A stretch of DNA of 64,000 nt, from assembly GCF_031455295.1 (NCBI RefSeq), contig NZ_JAVDSL010000001.1, positions 2,147,578 to 2,211,577 of the forward strand, given 5' to 3'. This document shows, piece after piece, positions 8,063-16,630 of the stretch. Position 1 is the stretch's first letter. Every line of letters starts with the position of its first letter. The notes under the pieces are model-generated. The model worked only from the letters and a program-made list of their open reading frames with translations, made no database searches and had not been told where the DNA came from. Source of the DNA: Leifsonia sp. 1010. GTDB taxonomy: Bacteria > Actinomycetota > Actinomycetes > Actinomycetales > Microbacteriaceae. The translations under genes were made by a program, and so were the position numbers.

Positions 8063-9298
8063 GTGTTCCCCCTCCACAGCTGGCCCGGCCTGGCCGTCGC
8101 CTGCGTTCTGGCCGTCGTCGTCGCGGTCGCCGTCACGGCCATCCTCGCGGTGGTGCTGCGCCTGATCGGGCGGCGGAGGCAGTGGCCGGAGCTGCTGATC
8201 CGCCACGTCCGCGCGCCGTTCCGGCTGTTCCTTGTCGTGATCGTGCTGTGGATCGCGGTGACCGTCAGCATGCCGCCGGAGGTCACGGCGGCCTGGCGGG
8301 CCGGCATCCATCACACGTTCCTCATCCTGACCATCGCCACCGGCGTCTGGTTCGTCGCCGCGTTCGTCGTCTTCGTGGAGGATCTCGGTCTCGCGCGCTA
8401 CCGGCTCGACGTGCCCGACAACCGCTACGCGCGGCGCGTCCGGACACAGGTGCTCATCCTGCGACGGCTCACCATCGTGGCGGCGGTCGTCATCGGCCTG
8501 GGCGCCGTGCTGCTGACGTTCCCCGCGCTGCAGGCGGCGGGCGCGAGCCTGCTGGCCTCCGCCGGTGTCATCGGAATCATCGCCGGTGTCGCCGCCCAGT
8601 CGAGCCTCGCGAACCTGTTCGCCGGCATCCAGCTCGCCTTCTCCGACGCCATCCGCATCGACGACGTCGTCGTGGTCGAGCAGCAGTGGGGAACCATCGA
8701 GGAGATCACGCTCACCTACGTGGTCGTCCACGTCTGGGACGACCGCCGGCTCGTGCTCCCCTCCACCTACTTCACGACCAAGCCGTTCGAGAACTGGACG
8801 CGGCAGCACAGCGAGCTTCTCGGCTCGATCGAGTTCGACCTCGACTGGCGGGTGTCCACCGGGGGCATGCGCGCGGAGCTCAACCGCATCCTCGCCACCA
8901 CCGACCTGTGGGATCACCGCACAGGGGTCCTGCAGGTGACCGACGCGGTCGGTGGCTGGGTGCGGGTGCGCGTACTCGTCACCGCGAAGGACGCCCCGAC
9001 GCTGTTCGACCTGCGCTGCCTGGTGCGCGAGCGGCTCATCGACTGGATGCAGCGGTACTCGCCGACCTCGCTGCCGCGGCAGCGGGTGGAGATCGCGGAG
9101 GCGCCGGAGCCGCGCGACCGGCCGTCGCGCGCCCGCAGCGAGGAGGAGGGCCGCCTGTTCAGCGGCACCCCCGAGAACGAGCAGCGCGCGCAGCAGTTCA
9201 CCGACGCCATCCCCATCGTCCGTGAGGACGACGGCGACAGAGAGCCGACCGCCGTCCCCGCCGAGGGGCCGGCCCCGAGAAACGAGGAGAACCGATGA
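8063..9298 (+). CDS. MscS family mechanosensitive ion channel
   Basis: 411 aa from GTG 8063, with AGGAG 11 nt upstream and a TACACT -10-like box at 8021-8026; the longer open frame to 7607 overlaps the epimerase gene. Several N-terminal membrane helices are followed by the pore helix and beta domain with the MscS hallmark AGVAAQSSLANLFAGIQLAF and DAIRIDDVVVVEQQWGTIEE. The C-terminal ~50 residues are a charged tail (RLFSGTPENEQRAQQF) outside the family core. Acts as a tension-gated safety valve in the membrane under osmotic downshift. The stop overlaps the next gene by 4 bp. Confidence 0.92.
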   Translation: MFPLHSWPGLAVACVLAVVVAVAVTAILAVVLRLIGRRRQWPELLIRHVRAPFRLFLVVIVLWIAVTVSMPPEVTAAWRAGIHHTFLILTIATGVWFVAAFVVFVEDLGLARYRLDVPDNRYARRVRTQVLILRRLTIVAAVVIGLGAVLLTFPALQAAGASLLASAGVIGIIAGVAAQSSLANLFAGIQLAFSDAIRIDDVVVVEQQWGTIEEITLTYVVVHVWDDRRLVLPSTYFTTKPFENWTRQHSELLGSIEFDLDWRVSTGGMRAELNRILATTDLWDHRTGVLQVTDAVGGWVRVRVLVTAKDAPTLFDLRCLVRERLIDWMQRYSPTSLPRQRVEIAEAPEPRDRPSRARSEEEGRLFSGTPENEQRAQQFTDAIPIVREDDGDREPTAVPAEGPAPRNEENR

Positions 9299-9723
9299 CC
9301 GACGGACCGGACGAACAGCACACGCGGCCCGAGGGACTGGACGACGCGACGGTGGATGCGCTCGGCAGCCTCAGCGAGGCGCTGGAGGTGGTCGAGCACG
9401 CGCGCGGACTGCTGTACGGCTTCCACCGGCTCACCGGCAAGGCCGACTTCACGCTCGGCGAGGCCGTGGACAAGCTGCGCGACGCCGGTCACGCCGACCT
9501 CGCCGACCGTATCGAGCACGAGCTGGTGGGCCGGAACGTCATCGAGGGCCGGTGGACGTTCCAGATCGTCGAGGACTTCGACGACGGCTACTACGCCCTC
9601 TTCCGCGACCTGGAGCGCGAGGCGCGCGACCGGCTCGCCGGCGGGCGCCGCCACCTCTACGAGGCGGAGCTGAAGGAGCAGCGGCGCACCCACGGGGAGC
9701 CGGGCCACGAGGCCCGTCCGTAG
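9295..9723 (+). CDS. Conserved hypothetical protein translationally coupled to mscS
   Basis: 142 aa; its ATG overlaps the mscS stop (ATGA). Soluble and acidic, with no signal or membrane segment. A predicted helical N-terminal half (ALEVVEHARGLLYGFHRLTG) is followed by DLADRIEHELVGRNVIEG and a charged C-terminal helix. I recognise it as a type of protein often found in actinobacteria but know no function. Coupling to mscS suggests a role linked to the channel or just cotranscription. Confidence 0.8.
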   Translation: MTDGPDEQHTRPEGLDDATVDALGSLSEALEVVEHARGLLYGFHRLTGKADFTLGEAVDKLRDAGHADLADRIEHELVGRNVIEGRWTFQIVEDFDDGYYALFRDLEREARDRLAGGRRHLYEAELKEQRRTHGEPGHEARP

Positions 9724-9822
9724 GCGGCCTCGTCCCCGTCCGCGTTCCTTCCGGTCCCGCTCCCGTCCCGTCCCCGTCCCGCAGGAGATCCGCCCGCCTC
9801 CGTCGGAGATCCCAGCGTTTCC

Positions 9823-9867
9823 GCCCCGAATCTCCATCCCCACCGCGGCCGGTCGGAGATTCGGGGC
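9823..9867. repeat. Inverted repeat in the 242-nt gap before the AbiEi/DUF559 gene
   Basis: A perfect 13-bp inverted repeat, GCCCCGAATCTCC (9823-9835) and its complement (9855-9867), is separated by 19 nt. Further GGAGAT words lie at 9784-9789 and 9805-9810. The gap 9724-9965 holds no other gene. The hairpin could end transcription of the mscS pair, or belong to the same class of long intergenic palindromes seen at 31190, 33807 and 36743. Confidence 0.6.
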
Positions 9868-9965
9868 ACTTTCTCCTACGTTGCACCCTCCGTGCTGTGG
9901 CCCGGGTTCTCCACAGATCCGGTCCCGTCGGTCCCCGCCTGCGTCTCCGCTGCGAGGCTGCTTGC

Positions 9966-10850
9966 ATGATCGACGAACGAACACTCGAGCGGCTCGGCGG
10001 CATCGCGACCGTGCACCAGTTGCGGGCGGCCGGCGCCTCGGCCGAAGAGCTCACGACGGCCGTGCGCGGCGGAACACTGCGCCGGATGCGGAGGGGCGTC
10101 TACGCCCTGCCTGCGGCACAGCCCGACGCGCTGGCTGCGGTGGTGGCACGCGGGCGGCTGTCGTGCGTGTCGGCTGCGCGGAGTTATGGGCTGTGGGCGG
10201 GATACGACCCGCGTCTCCACCTGCAGTTCTCTCCTCATGCCCGTGCGGGGCCGGAACAGCAGGAGCGGCGCGGCCAGGTTCGGCACTGGCTGCCCACGGA
10301 GCGAGGCGACCAGCTCTGGCGGGTGACCGTCGCCGACTGCCTGCGCTCCGTGGCGCGCTGTGCGGATGAGGAGACCGCGGTGGCGGTGTTCGACACCGCG
10401 ATCACCGCGGGCCTGGTGAATCCCGTCACCCTCCGGCGCATCCTCGAAAGCCAGCCGAGCCGGGCCCGGGCCCGGGCGGTGCTGGCGCGTCCGGGGTCGG
10501 AATCCGGGGTGGAGTCGATCGTCCGGCAGCGGCTGCAGGCGCTCGGTCATCTGGTCGAGCAGCAGGTTCATGTTCCCGGAGTCGGCCGGGTGGACATGCG
10601 GGTGGACGGCGTTCTCTACCTGGAGATCGACGGATTCGCGTTCCACGCGGGCCGCGACGCCTTCGAGCGCGATCGGGCACGGGATGCGCACCTCGCGACG
10701 GCGGGCAGCGCCCGTTTGCGGGTCTCCGCTGCCCAGGTGCGGGACGCCTGGCCGAGCGTTCTCCGGTCCATCGAGGCGGTCGTCGCGCACTCGGCGAACT
10801 CACAGGATCAGCGGGACCAACCGGGAGTGCTCGCGTGTTCCATCTACTGA
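9966..10850 (+). CDS. AbiEi-like winged-helix plus DUF559 nuclease-fold protein
   Basis: 294 aa from ATG 9966; the track upstream in this frame is a shadow of mscS. Residues 1-55 form the winged helix of type IV toxin-antitoxin AbiEi-like proteins (GGIATVHQLRAAGASAEEL, LRRMRRGVYALP). The C-terminal third (SIVRQRLQALG, VDMRVDGVLYLEIDGFAFHA, FERDRARDAHL) is a DUF559/Vsr-like PD-(D/E)xK fold. Such proteins occur in several copies in Microbacteriaceae genomes. No AbiEii-type toxin gene is adjacent, so a working toxin-antitoxin pair is not supported here. A GAGGCT hexamer ends 6 nt before the ATG, matching the leaderless pattern seen at other genes. Confidence 0.75.
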   Translation: MIDERTLERLGGIATVHQLRAAGASAEELTTAVRGGTLRRMRRGVYALPAAQPDALAAVVARGRLSCVSAARSYGLWAGYDPRLHLQFSPHARAGPEQQERRGQVRHWLPTERGDQLWRVTVADCLRSVARCADEETAVAVFDTAITAGLVNPVTLRRILESQPSRARARAVLARPGSESGVESIVRQRLQALGHLVEQQVHVPGVGRVDMRVDGVLYLEIDGFAFHAGRDAFERDRARDAHLATAGSARLRVSAAQVRDAWPSVLRSIEAVVAHSANSQDQRDQPGVLACSIY

Positions 10851-10886
10851 CGGCGTCGCAGCCAGCGCGCCGCACGAGGAGGAAAC

Positions 10887-11333
<447 letters not shown>

Positions 11334-11344
11334 GGACACAGAAA

Positions 11345-11854
11345 ATGACTGAGAAGGCCATCCTCGCCGGCGGATGTTTCTGGGGCATGCAGGACCTCAT
11401 CCGCAAGCTCCCCGGCGTGACCAGCACCCGCGTCGGCTACACCGGAGGCGACGTCCCCAACGCCACCTACCGCAACCACGGAGCCCATGCCGAGGCGATC
11501 GAGATCGAGTACGACCCCGAGCGGACCACGTACCGCGACCTGCTCGAGTTCTTCTTCCAGATCCACGACCCGTCGACCAAGAACCGTCAGGGCAACGACG
11601 TCGGCACCAGCTACCGTTCCGCGATCTTCTACGAGAACGACGAGCAGCGCCGAATCGCCGAGGACACCATCGCCGACGTGGACGCGTCAGGGCTGTGGCC
11701 CGGCAAGGTCGTCACCGAGGTGACCGCCGCCGGTCCGTTCTGGGAGGCCGAGCCGGAGCACCAGGACTACCTGGAGCGCATCCCGTGGGGCTACACCTGC
11801 CACTTCGTGCGTCCGGGCTGGAAGCTGCCCAAGCGCGAGACCGCGGCGAGCTGA
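11345..11854 (+). CDS. msrA: Peptide-methionine (S)-S-oxide reductase
   Basis: 169 aa, usual MsrA length. The catalytic motif GGCFWG places the nucleophilic Cys11; [20 protein letters not shown] is the conserved substrate region, and Cys152 near the C-terminus can act as resolving thiol. Reduces methionine-S-sulfoxide with thioredoxin. Starts 11 nt after msrB with AAGGA upstream. A strong hairpin at 11891-11920 follows. Confidence 0.96.
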   Translation: MTEKAILAGGCFWGMQDLIRKLPGVTSTRVGYTGGDVPNATYRNHGAHAEAIEIEYDPERTTYRDLLEFFFQIHDPSTKNRQGNDVGTSYRSAIFYENDEQRRIAEDTIADVDASGLWPGKVVTEVTAAGPFWEAEPEHQDYLERIPWGYTCHFVRPGWKLPKRETAAS

Positions 11855-11890
11855 GCGCTCCGAACGAGCTGAGCGATTCGAGCGATATCG

Positions 11891-11920
11891 CCGGCCGGTG
11901 GGCGCACGTCCACCGGCCGG
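11891..11920 (+). terminator. Hairpin terminator after msrBA
   Basis: Perfect 11-bp arms CCGGCCGGTGG (11891-11901) and CCACCGGCCGG (11910-11920) enclose an 8-nt loop 36 nt after the msrA stop, and are followed by TTGCC. It separates the msr operon from the ABC exporter genes, whose candidate -10 lies immediately downstream. Confidence 0.75.
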
Positions 11921-11936
11921 TTGCCATACTGAGGCG

Positions 11937-12797
11937 GTGAGCAGCGACAGCGCGGTGGCGGTCCGGGGGCTTCGAAAGTCCTACGGATCGTTCGACGCCG
12001 TGCGAGGGATCGATTTCGATATCCACGCGGGCGAGACCTTCGCCCTGCTCGGCCCGAACGGCGCGGGCAAGAGCACCACGATCGAGATCCTCGAGGGATA
12101 CCGCGACCGGTCTGCGGGAGAGGTGGCCGTCCTCGGCGTCGACCCGGCCAAGGGCGGCACGAAATGGAAGGCGCGGCTCGGGATCGTCCTGCAGAGCGGC
12201 GCGGAGGCGTCGAACGTCACCGTCCGCGAGCAGCTCACCCACTTCGCGCGGTTCTACCCGAGACCGCGTGACGTCCACGAGGTGATGGAGGCGGTCGGGC
12301 TCTCCGACAAGGCCAAAGCACGCGTCCGCAGCCTCTCCGGAGGTCAGCGGAGGCGGCTCGACGTCGCGCTCGGTGTCATCGGCCGCCCGGAGCTGCTGTT
12401 CCTCGACGAGCCCACCACGGGGTTCGACCCGGAGGCTCGGCACCAGTTCTGGGAGCTGATCCGCTCGCTCAAACGCGAGGGGACCACCATCCTGCTCACC
12501 ACGCACTACCTCGACGAGGCCGCGCAACTGAGCGACCGCGCGGCCGTGATCGCCGACGGCCGGCTCGTCGACCTGGGCGCCATCCACCAGCTCGGGGGAA
12601 CGGCGGCGCGCGTCCCGATCGTGCGCTGGCGGGATGCAGACGGCACTCAGCGCTCCGAGCGCACCGACACACCCGCGGCCGTCGTCGCACGGCTGACCGC
12701 GGCGGCCGGAGGCGAGCCCTCCGACCTCGAGGTCATCCGGCCGAGCCTGGAAGACGTCTACCTCGACCTCGTCCAGCGCGCGGGGGCGGAGTCGTGA
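11937..12797 (+). CDS. ABC-2 type exporter ATP-binding protein
   Basis: 286 aa from GTG 11937. Walker A is GPNGAGKST, the signature is LSGGQRRRLD and Walker B is LLFLDEPTTGFDPEA; the DrrA/CcmA-like C-terminal region follows. Energises the permease encoded directly downstream (GTGA overlap) to export an unknown compound such as a drug or lipid. No good Shine-Dalgarno sequence is present. A CATACT hexamer (11925-11930) ends 6 nt before the GTG, so the mRNA is probably leaderless. Confidence 0.92.
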   Translation: MSSDSAVAVRGLRKSYGSFDAVRGIDFDIHAGETFALLGPNGAGKSTTIEILEGYRDRSAGEVAVLGVDPAKGGTKWKARLGIVLQSGAEASNVTVREQLTHFARFYPRPRDVHEVMEAVGLSDKAKARVRSLSGGQRRRLDVALGVIGRPELLFLDEPTTGFDPEARHQFWELIRSLKREGTTILLTTHYLDEAAQLSDRAAVIADGRLVDLGAIHQLGGTAARVPIVRWRDADGTQRSERTDTPAAVVARLTAAAGGEPSDLEVIRPSLEDVYLDLVQRAGAES

Positions 12798-13606
12798 GCG
12801 CCCTCGGGCTCGGGGTCGAGCGGGCCAGGTACGAGACGATCGTCTACTTCCGCCAGCCGGACACGATCTTCTTCACCTTCCTGTTCCCCGTCGTCATGCT
12901 CGGCATCTTCTCCGTGGCGTTCCAGGGGGTGGGGAACGTCGGAGCGGCTCCAGACGGCACCGGCGGCATCAGCCAGGCCGCGTACTACCTGCCCGCCATG
13001 ATCGCGGCGGGCATCCTGCTCTCCGGCGTCCAGAACCTCGCCGTCGACATCGCCGGGGAGAAGAGCGACGGCACCCTCAAACGCCTCGGCGGCACCCCGC
13101 TGCCGGTGCTCTCCTACTTCATCGGCAAGATGGGGCAGGTGCTCGCCACGAGCGTGCTGCAGATCGGCCTGCTGCTCGTCGTCGCCCGGTTCGCGTTCGA
13201 CGTCGCCCTCCCGACCGAAGCCGAGCTCTGGGTGCGGTTCGCGTGGATCTACCTGCTCAGCATCGTGACATCCGCCGTGCTCGGGATCGCGTTGTCCTCC
13301 ATTCCGCGCACCGGGCGGAGCGCCACCGCCGTCATCATCCCGATCGTCCTGATCCTGCAGTTCATCTCCGGCGTCTACATCCCGTTCAACGTCCTCCCCG
13401 ACTGGCTGCAGAACGTCGCCAGCGTCTTCCCGCTGAAGTGGATCGCCGAGGGGATGCGCAGCGTCTTCCTGCCGTCGAACTTCGAGGCGCAGGAACCGGG
13501 AGGGAGCTGGCAGCTCGCCGGGATCGCGATCGTGCTCTCGGTGTGGCTCGTCGTCGGTCTGCTGGCGAGTCGGGTCACGTTCCGCTGGATCCGCAAGGAC
13601 ACCTGA
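12794..13606 (+). CDS. ABC-2 type exporter permease
   Basis: 270 aa, GTG start overlapping the ATPase stop by 4 bp. About six membrane helices; the first is FFTFLFPVVMLGIFSVAF and the last is AGIAIVLSVWLVVGLLAS. The FISGVYIPFNVLPDWLQNVA stretch before the last helices is typical of ABC-2 permeases. Forms the membrane part of the exporter with the upstream ATPase. Convergent with rlmC; the two stop codons lie in a short inverted repeat. Confidence 0.92.
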   Translation: MSALGLGVERARYETIVYFRQPDTIFFTFLFPVVMLGIFSVAFQGVGNVGAAPDGTGGISQAAYYLPAMIAAGILLSGVQNLAVDIAGEKSDGTLKRLGGTPLPVLSYFIGKMGQVLATSVLQIGLLLVVARFAFDVALPTEAELWVRFAWIYLLSIVTSAVLGIALSSIPRTGRSATAVIIPIVLILQFISGVYIPFNVLPDWLQNVASVFPLKWIAEGMRSVFLPSNFEAQEPGGSWQLAGIAIVLSVWLVVGLLASRVTFRWIRKDT

Positions 13607-13622
13607 GCGGACGCGTCGCTCA
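13604..13622. terminator. Small inverted repeat containing both convergent stop codons
   Basis: TGAGCG (13604-13609) and CGCTCA (13617-13622) are inverted around 7 nt. The left arm starts with the permease stop TGA and the right arm ends with the rlmC stop. As a terminator it would be weak (6 bp); the gap between the genes is only 13 bp. Confidence 0.35.
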
Positions 13623-14744
13623 GCGGCGCTCGAGCAGCACCGCCACCTCCATGTGCCCGGTCTGCGGGAACATGTCGAGCACCCGGCCGGCCCGGACGCG
13701 GTACGAGGGCATCCGCGCCAGGTCGTGCGCGAGGCTCTTCGGGTTGCAGCTGGAGTACACGACGCTGCCGACTCCGGATCCCTCGAGCCACCCGGCGAGT
13801 TCCGTGCCGATCCCGCGACGCGGCGGATTCACGATCACGAGCTCGGGAGCCGCCGCCGCGGACACGGCGAACGCCGTCGCGTCGCCGGCACGGAATGCCA
13901 CCTGCGGCAGTCCGGCAGCGGCGGCGGTCGCCCGGGCACTGCGTACGGCCTCCCGGCTGGTCTCGACGCCGACCACCCGGCGTCCGGGCGCTGCGACGTG
14001 CAGGGCGAACCCGCCGACGCCGCAGTAGAGGTCCCACACCGACGCCGGGCCGATCTCGTCGACCCAGGCCGCGACCTGCCCGTAGAGGGCGGTGGCGACG
14101 TCCGTGTTGGTTTGGAAGAAGCTCTGCGGCCGGAGGCGCAGCGACACGGGTCCGAGACGCATCGTGAGGGTGGACTCCCGGGTGAGCACGACCTCCGTGT
14201 CGCCCTCCACCACCGCCTTGTGCTCCGGCTGCACGTTCACCGTGACGACGCGTGCGTTCGGCAGGTCGCCCAGCAGCCGGTCGAGGCCGGCGCGGACGCG
14301 CGCGACCGTCTGCTCCGAGCGGGCGACGAAGCGCACCATGAGCTCGTGGTCCGGCGACTCGGTGACGAGCACGTACTTCAGCTCGCCCTGGCGCTCGGGC
14401 ACGCGGTACGGCTCCAGGCGCTGCCGCGTGATGAACCGCGCGAGCACGGGTAACGCGGCGCGGATGCCGGGGGAGCAGATGCCGCATTCACGCAGGTCTA
14501 CGCCGCGGCCGGCTTCGTCGAGGATGCCGATGGTCGGCTGCTCCACGGTGCCGCCGATCACCATCTTGGCCTTGTTGCGGTACCCCGCTTCGGCGCTCGC
14601 GACGGGAGCGAGCCAGGTGGCGTCGCCGTACGGGGCGAGCAGCTCGCGGGCCAGGCGGTCCTTGCCGTCGAGCTGCTCCGCGTACGGGACGCCCATCAGC
14701 GTGCACGAGCGGCACACGCCGGCGTCGAAGTAGGAGCAGTCCAT
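13620..14744 (-). CDS. rlmC: 23S rRNA (uracil(747)-C(5))-methyltransferase
   Basis: 374 aa from ATG 14744. Cysteines at 3, 11, 14 and 87 reproduce the [4Fe-4S] ligand pattern of RlmC; there is no N-terminal TRAM domain, which separates it from RlmD. The SAM-binding motif VWDLYCGVGGFALHVA, NPPRRG and catalytic cysteine YSSCNPKSLAHDL follow in order. It methylates U747 of 23S rRNA in the family. A TAGAAT box (14760-14755) ends 10 nt before the start. Divergent from the fruR operon. Confidence 0.93.
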   Translation of the reverse strand: MDCSYFDAGVCRSCTLMGVPYAEQLDGKDRLARELLAPYGDATWLAPVASAEAGYRNKAKMVIGGTVEQPTIGILDEAGRGVDLRECGICSPGIRAALPVLARFITRQRLEPYRVPERQGELKYVLVTESPDHELMVRFVARSEQTVARVRAGLDRLLGDLPNARVVTVNVQPEHKAVVEGDTEVVLTRESTLTMRLGPVSLRLRPQSFFQTNTDVATALYGQVAAWVDEIGPASVWDLYCGVGGFALHVAAPGRRVVGVETSREAVRSARATAAAAGLPQVAFRAGDATAFAVSAAAAPELVIVNPPRRGIGTELAGWLEGSGVGSVVYSSCNPKSLAHDLARMPSYRVRAGRVLDMFPQTGHMEVAVLLERR

Positions 14745-14782
14745 CGGAGTGTCGATTCTACGGGCCGTGCGGCGACTGCAAC

Positions 14783-14810
14783 AGAAAACCACATCCGTAT
14801 GTTGTTTTCT
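14783..14810. promoter_or_regulatory. Large palindromic operator upstream of fruR
   Basis: Two 12-nt arms, AGAAAACCACAT (14783-14794) and ATGTTGTTTTCT (14799-14810), are inverted with a single mismatch around CCGT. It lies between rlmC and fruR and overlaps the proposed fruR -35. Its A/T richness stands out from the surrounding DNA. Most likely the binding site of the DeoR-type FruR encoded next to it; that assignment is inferred from position. Confidence 0.7.
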
Positions 14811-14830
14811 CTGTGAACGTGTTGTAACGT
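14802..14830 (+). promoter_or_regulatory. Candidate promoter of the fruR-fruK-fruA-ptsH operon
   Basis: TTGTTT (14802-14807), a 17-nt spacer and TAACGT (14825-14830) form a sigma-A-like promoter; the -35 sits in the right arm of the palindrome at 14783-14810. In addition AACGTGT is repeated at 14816 and 14826, exactly 10 bp apart, which could be a second regulator contact on the same helix face. Confidence 0.55.
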
Positions 14831-14856
14831 GTGGGAAACCAACGGAGGGACACCGC

Positions 14857-15642
14857 GTGTACGCAATGGAGCGCCAGGGGCTGATCGAGCGGATGCTGCT
14901 CGACGACGGCCGTGTCGCCGTCGTCGATCTCGCCCAGCGATTCGGCGTCACGACCGAGACCGTGCGCCGCGACCTGGACGCCCTCGAGCAGTCCGGAGCA
15001 CTCCGCCGGGTGCATGGCGGCGCGGTCGCGATCGACCGCATCAGCACATCCGAGGTCCCGGTCTCCGAACGCTCGGTGCTGCGGGCGGACACCAAGCAGC
15101 GCATCGCCGCCCGGGCTCTCGACATGCTCGGCGACGGCTTCCGCGGTTCCCTCTACCTCGACGCGGGCACGACGACGGCCGCCGTCGCCGACCTCCTGCC
15201 CGACCGCTTGGCAGGCACACGCGGGGAGGCCGAGGTCGTCACGCACTCGCTGGCTGTCGCTCCCGCCCTGGCCGGTGCCGAGCGGGTGTCGCTGACCGTG
15301 ATCGGCGGGCGCATCCGCGGGGTCACCGCCGCCGCGGTCGGCGCCGGAACCGTTCGCTCCATCCACTCGCTGCGGCCGGACATCGTCTTCGTGGGCGCCA
15401 ACGGCGTCTCGGCCGGCTTCGGCTTGAGCACCCCGGACCCGGACGAGGCCGCCGTGAAGGAGGCCATCGTCCGCGCTGCGCGCCGGGTCGTCGTCGTCGC
15501 CGACTCCAGCAAGTTCCAGCAGGAGTCGCTCGTCTCCTTCGCGCCGCTCGACGCCATCGACCTGCTCGTGACGGATGCGGCGCCGGAGGGCGCCCTGGCC
15601 GAGGCGCTGGCCGAGGCGGATGTCGAGGTGTGGTCCGCGTGA
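14857..15642 (+). CDS. fruR: DeoR family regulator of fructose utilisation
   Basis: 261 aa from GTG 14857 with GGAGGG 6 nt upstream; ATG 14866 is a possible but less well-placed start. The N-terminal DeoR helix-turn-helix (VVDLAQRFGVTTETVRRDLD, ~residues 22-42) is followed by the sugar-phosphate sensing domain (YLDAGTTTAAVADLL, FVGANGVSAGFGLSTPD, VVVADSSKF). First gene of the fructose PTS operon, overlapping fruK by 4 bp, so it very likely represses the operon and releases it on binding fructose 1-phosphate or a related effector. Confidence 0.9.
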   Translation: MYAMERQGLIERMLLDDGRVAVVDLAQRFGVTTETVRRDLDALEQSGALRRVHGGAVAIDRISTSEVPVSERSVLRADTKQRIAARALDMLGDGFRGSLYLDAGTTTAAVADLLPDRLAGTRGEAEVVTHSLAVAPALAGAERVSLTVIGGRIRGVTAAAVGAGTVRSIHSLRPDIVFVGANGVSAGFGLSTPDPDEAAVKEAIVRAARRVVVVADSSKFQQESLVSFAPLDAIDLLVTDAAPEGALAEALAEADVEVWSA

Positions 15643-16589
15643 TCGTCACGTTCACCGCCAACCCGTCCCTCGACCGCTCGGTCACACTCGGCGCCCCGCT
15701 GCTGCCGGGGGAGGTCCAGAGCGCGATCGGGGCGCGGGAGGATGCGGGCGGCAAGGGCATCAATGTCGCCCGGGTGATCGCCGCGGCCGCCGTCCCGGCT
15801 CTCGCTGTCCTGCCGCTCGCCGCGGACGACCCGTTCGGCGTCGCTCTGCACTCCGCCGGTGTGCGCACGCGTCCCGTCCCCATCCACGGCCACGCCCGCG
15901 CGAACCTCACCATCACGGACCCGGCCGGCATCACGACCAAGCTCAACCTCCCGGGCACGGTGCTCGAACCCGCGGAGAGCGCGGCTCTCGTCGCGGCCGT
16001 CGTCGATGCGTGCGCGGACGCGCGCTGGCTCGTCCTGGCCGGATCGCTCCCGCCCGGAGCGGGGGACGATTTCTACGTGACCGTCATCCGGGCGGTCCGC
16101 GACCGCTGGCGGGACGACGCACCGAAGATCGCGGTCGACACGTCGGGCGACGCCCTGCGCGCCGCCGTCTTCGACGGGCATCCGGACCTGATCAAGCCGA
16201 ACGAGCAGGAGCTCGCCGAGCTGACGGGCACGGCCCGGCCGGATCCGGACGGGCTGGTCGACACGGTCCTCGCCGCAGCCGGCCCCCTTGTCCCGGAGAC
16301 GGTGAGTGCGGCGCTGATCACGCTCGGCGCGGAGGGGTCCGTCCTCGTCACCGCCGACGGCGCGTTCGTCGCCGAGGCTCCCCGCATCCGGGTGCGGAGC
16401 ACGGTCGGCGCGGGCGACAGCGCCCTCGCGGGCTACCTGCTGGCCGACCTCGCCGACGCCGCCCCCGCGGACCGGCTCGTCAATGCGGTCCGTTACGGCT
16501 CGGCCGCCGCATCCCTGCCGGGCACCCAGGCCCCGCGCCCCCTCGACCTGCCGCCGGGCGACATCCGCGTCGCCGCGCTGCATCCCTGA
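15639..16589 (+). CDS. fruK: 1-phosphofructokinase
   Basis: 316 aa, GTG start overlapping the fruR stop (GTGA). PfkB family: substrate motif TANPSLDRSV at the N-terminus, GGKGINVARVI (~residues 36-46) and the catalytic/anion-hole motif VGAGDSALAGYLL around residue 257. Converts fructose 1-phosphate made by the PTS to fructose 1,6-bisphosphate in the cytoplasm. Its position between fruR and fruA supports this over tagatose-6-phosphate kinase. Confidence 0.95.
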   Translation: MIVTFTANPSLDRSVTLGAPLLPGEVQSAIGAREDAGGKGINVARVIAAAAVPALAVLPLAADDPFGVALHSAGVRTRPVPIHGHARANLTITDPAGITTKLNLPGTVLEPAESAALVAAVVDACADARWLVLAGSLPPGAGDDFYVTVIRAVRDRWRDDAPKIAVDTSGDALRAAVFDGHPDLIKPNEQELAELTGTARPDPDGLVDTVLAAAGPLVPETVSAALITLGAEGSVLVTADGAFVAEAPRIRVRSTVGAGDSALAGYLLADLADAAPADRLVNAVRYGSAAASLPGTQAPRPLDLPPGDIRVAALHP

Positions 16590-16630
16590 ACCCCACCCAC
16601 CTGTCACCCCGAACCACCCTGGAGGACACC

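Noticed and set aside
9966..10850. Complete AbiE toxin-antitoxin or other defence system
   Set aside because: Only the AbiEi-like/DUF559 protein is present; neighbours are mscS and msrBA, and no nucleotidyltransferase toxin is adjacent.
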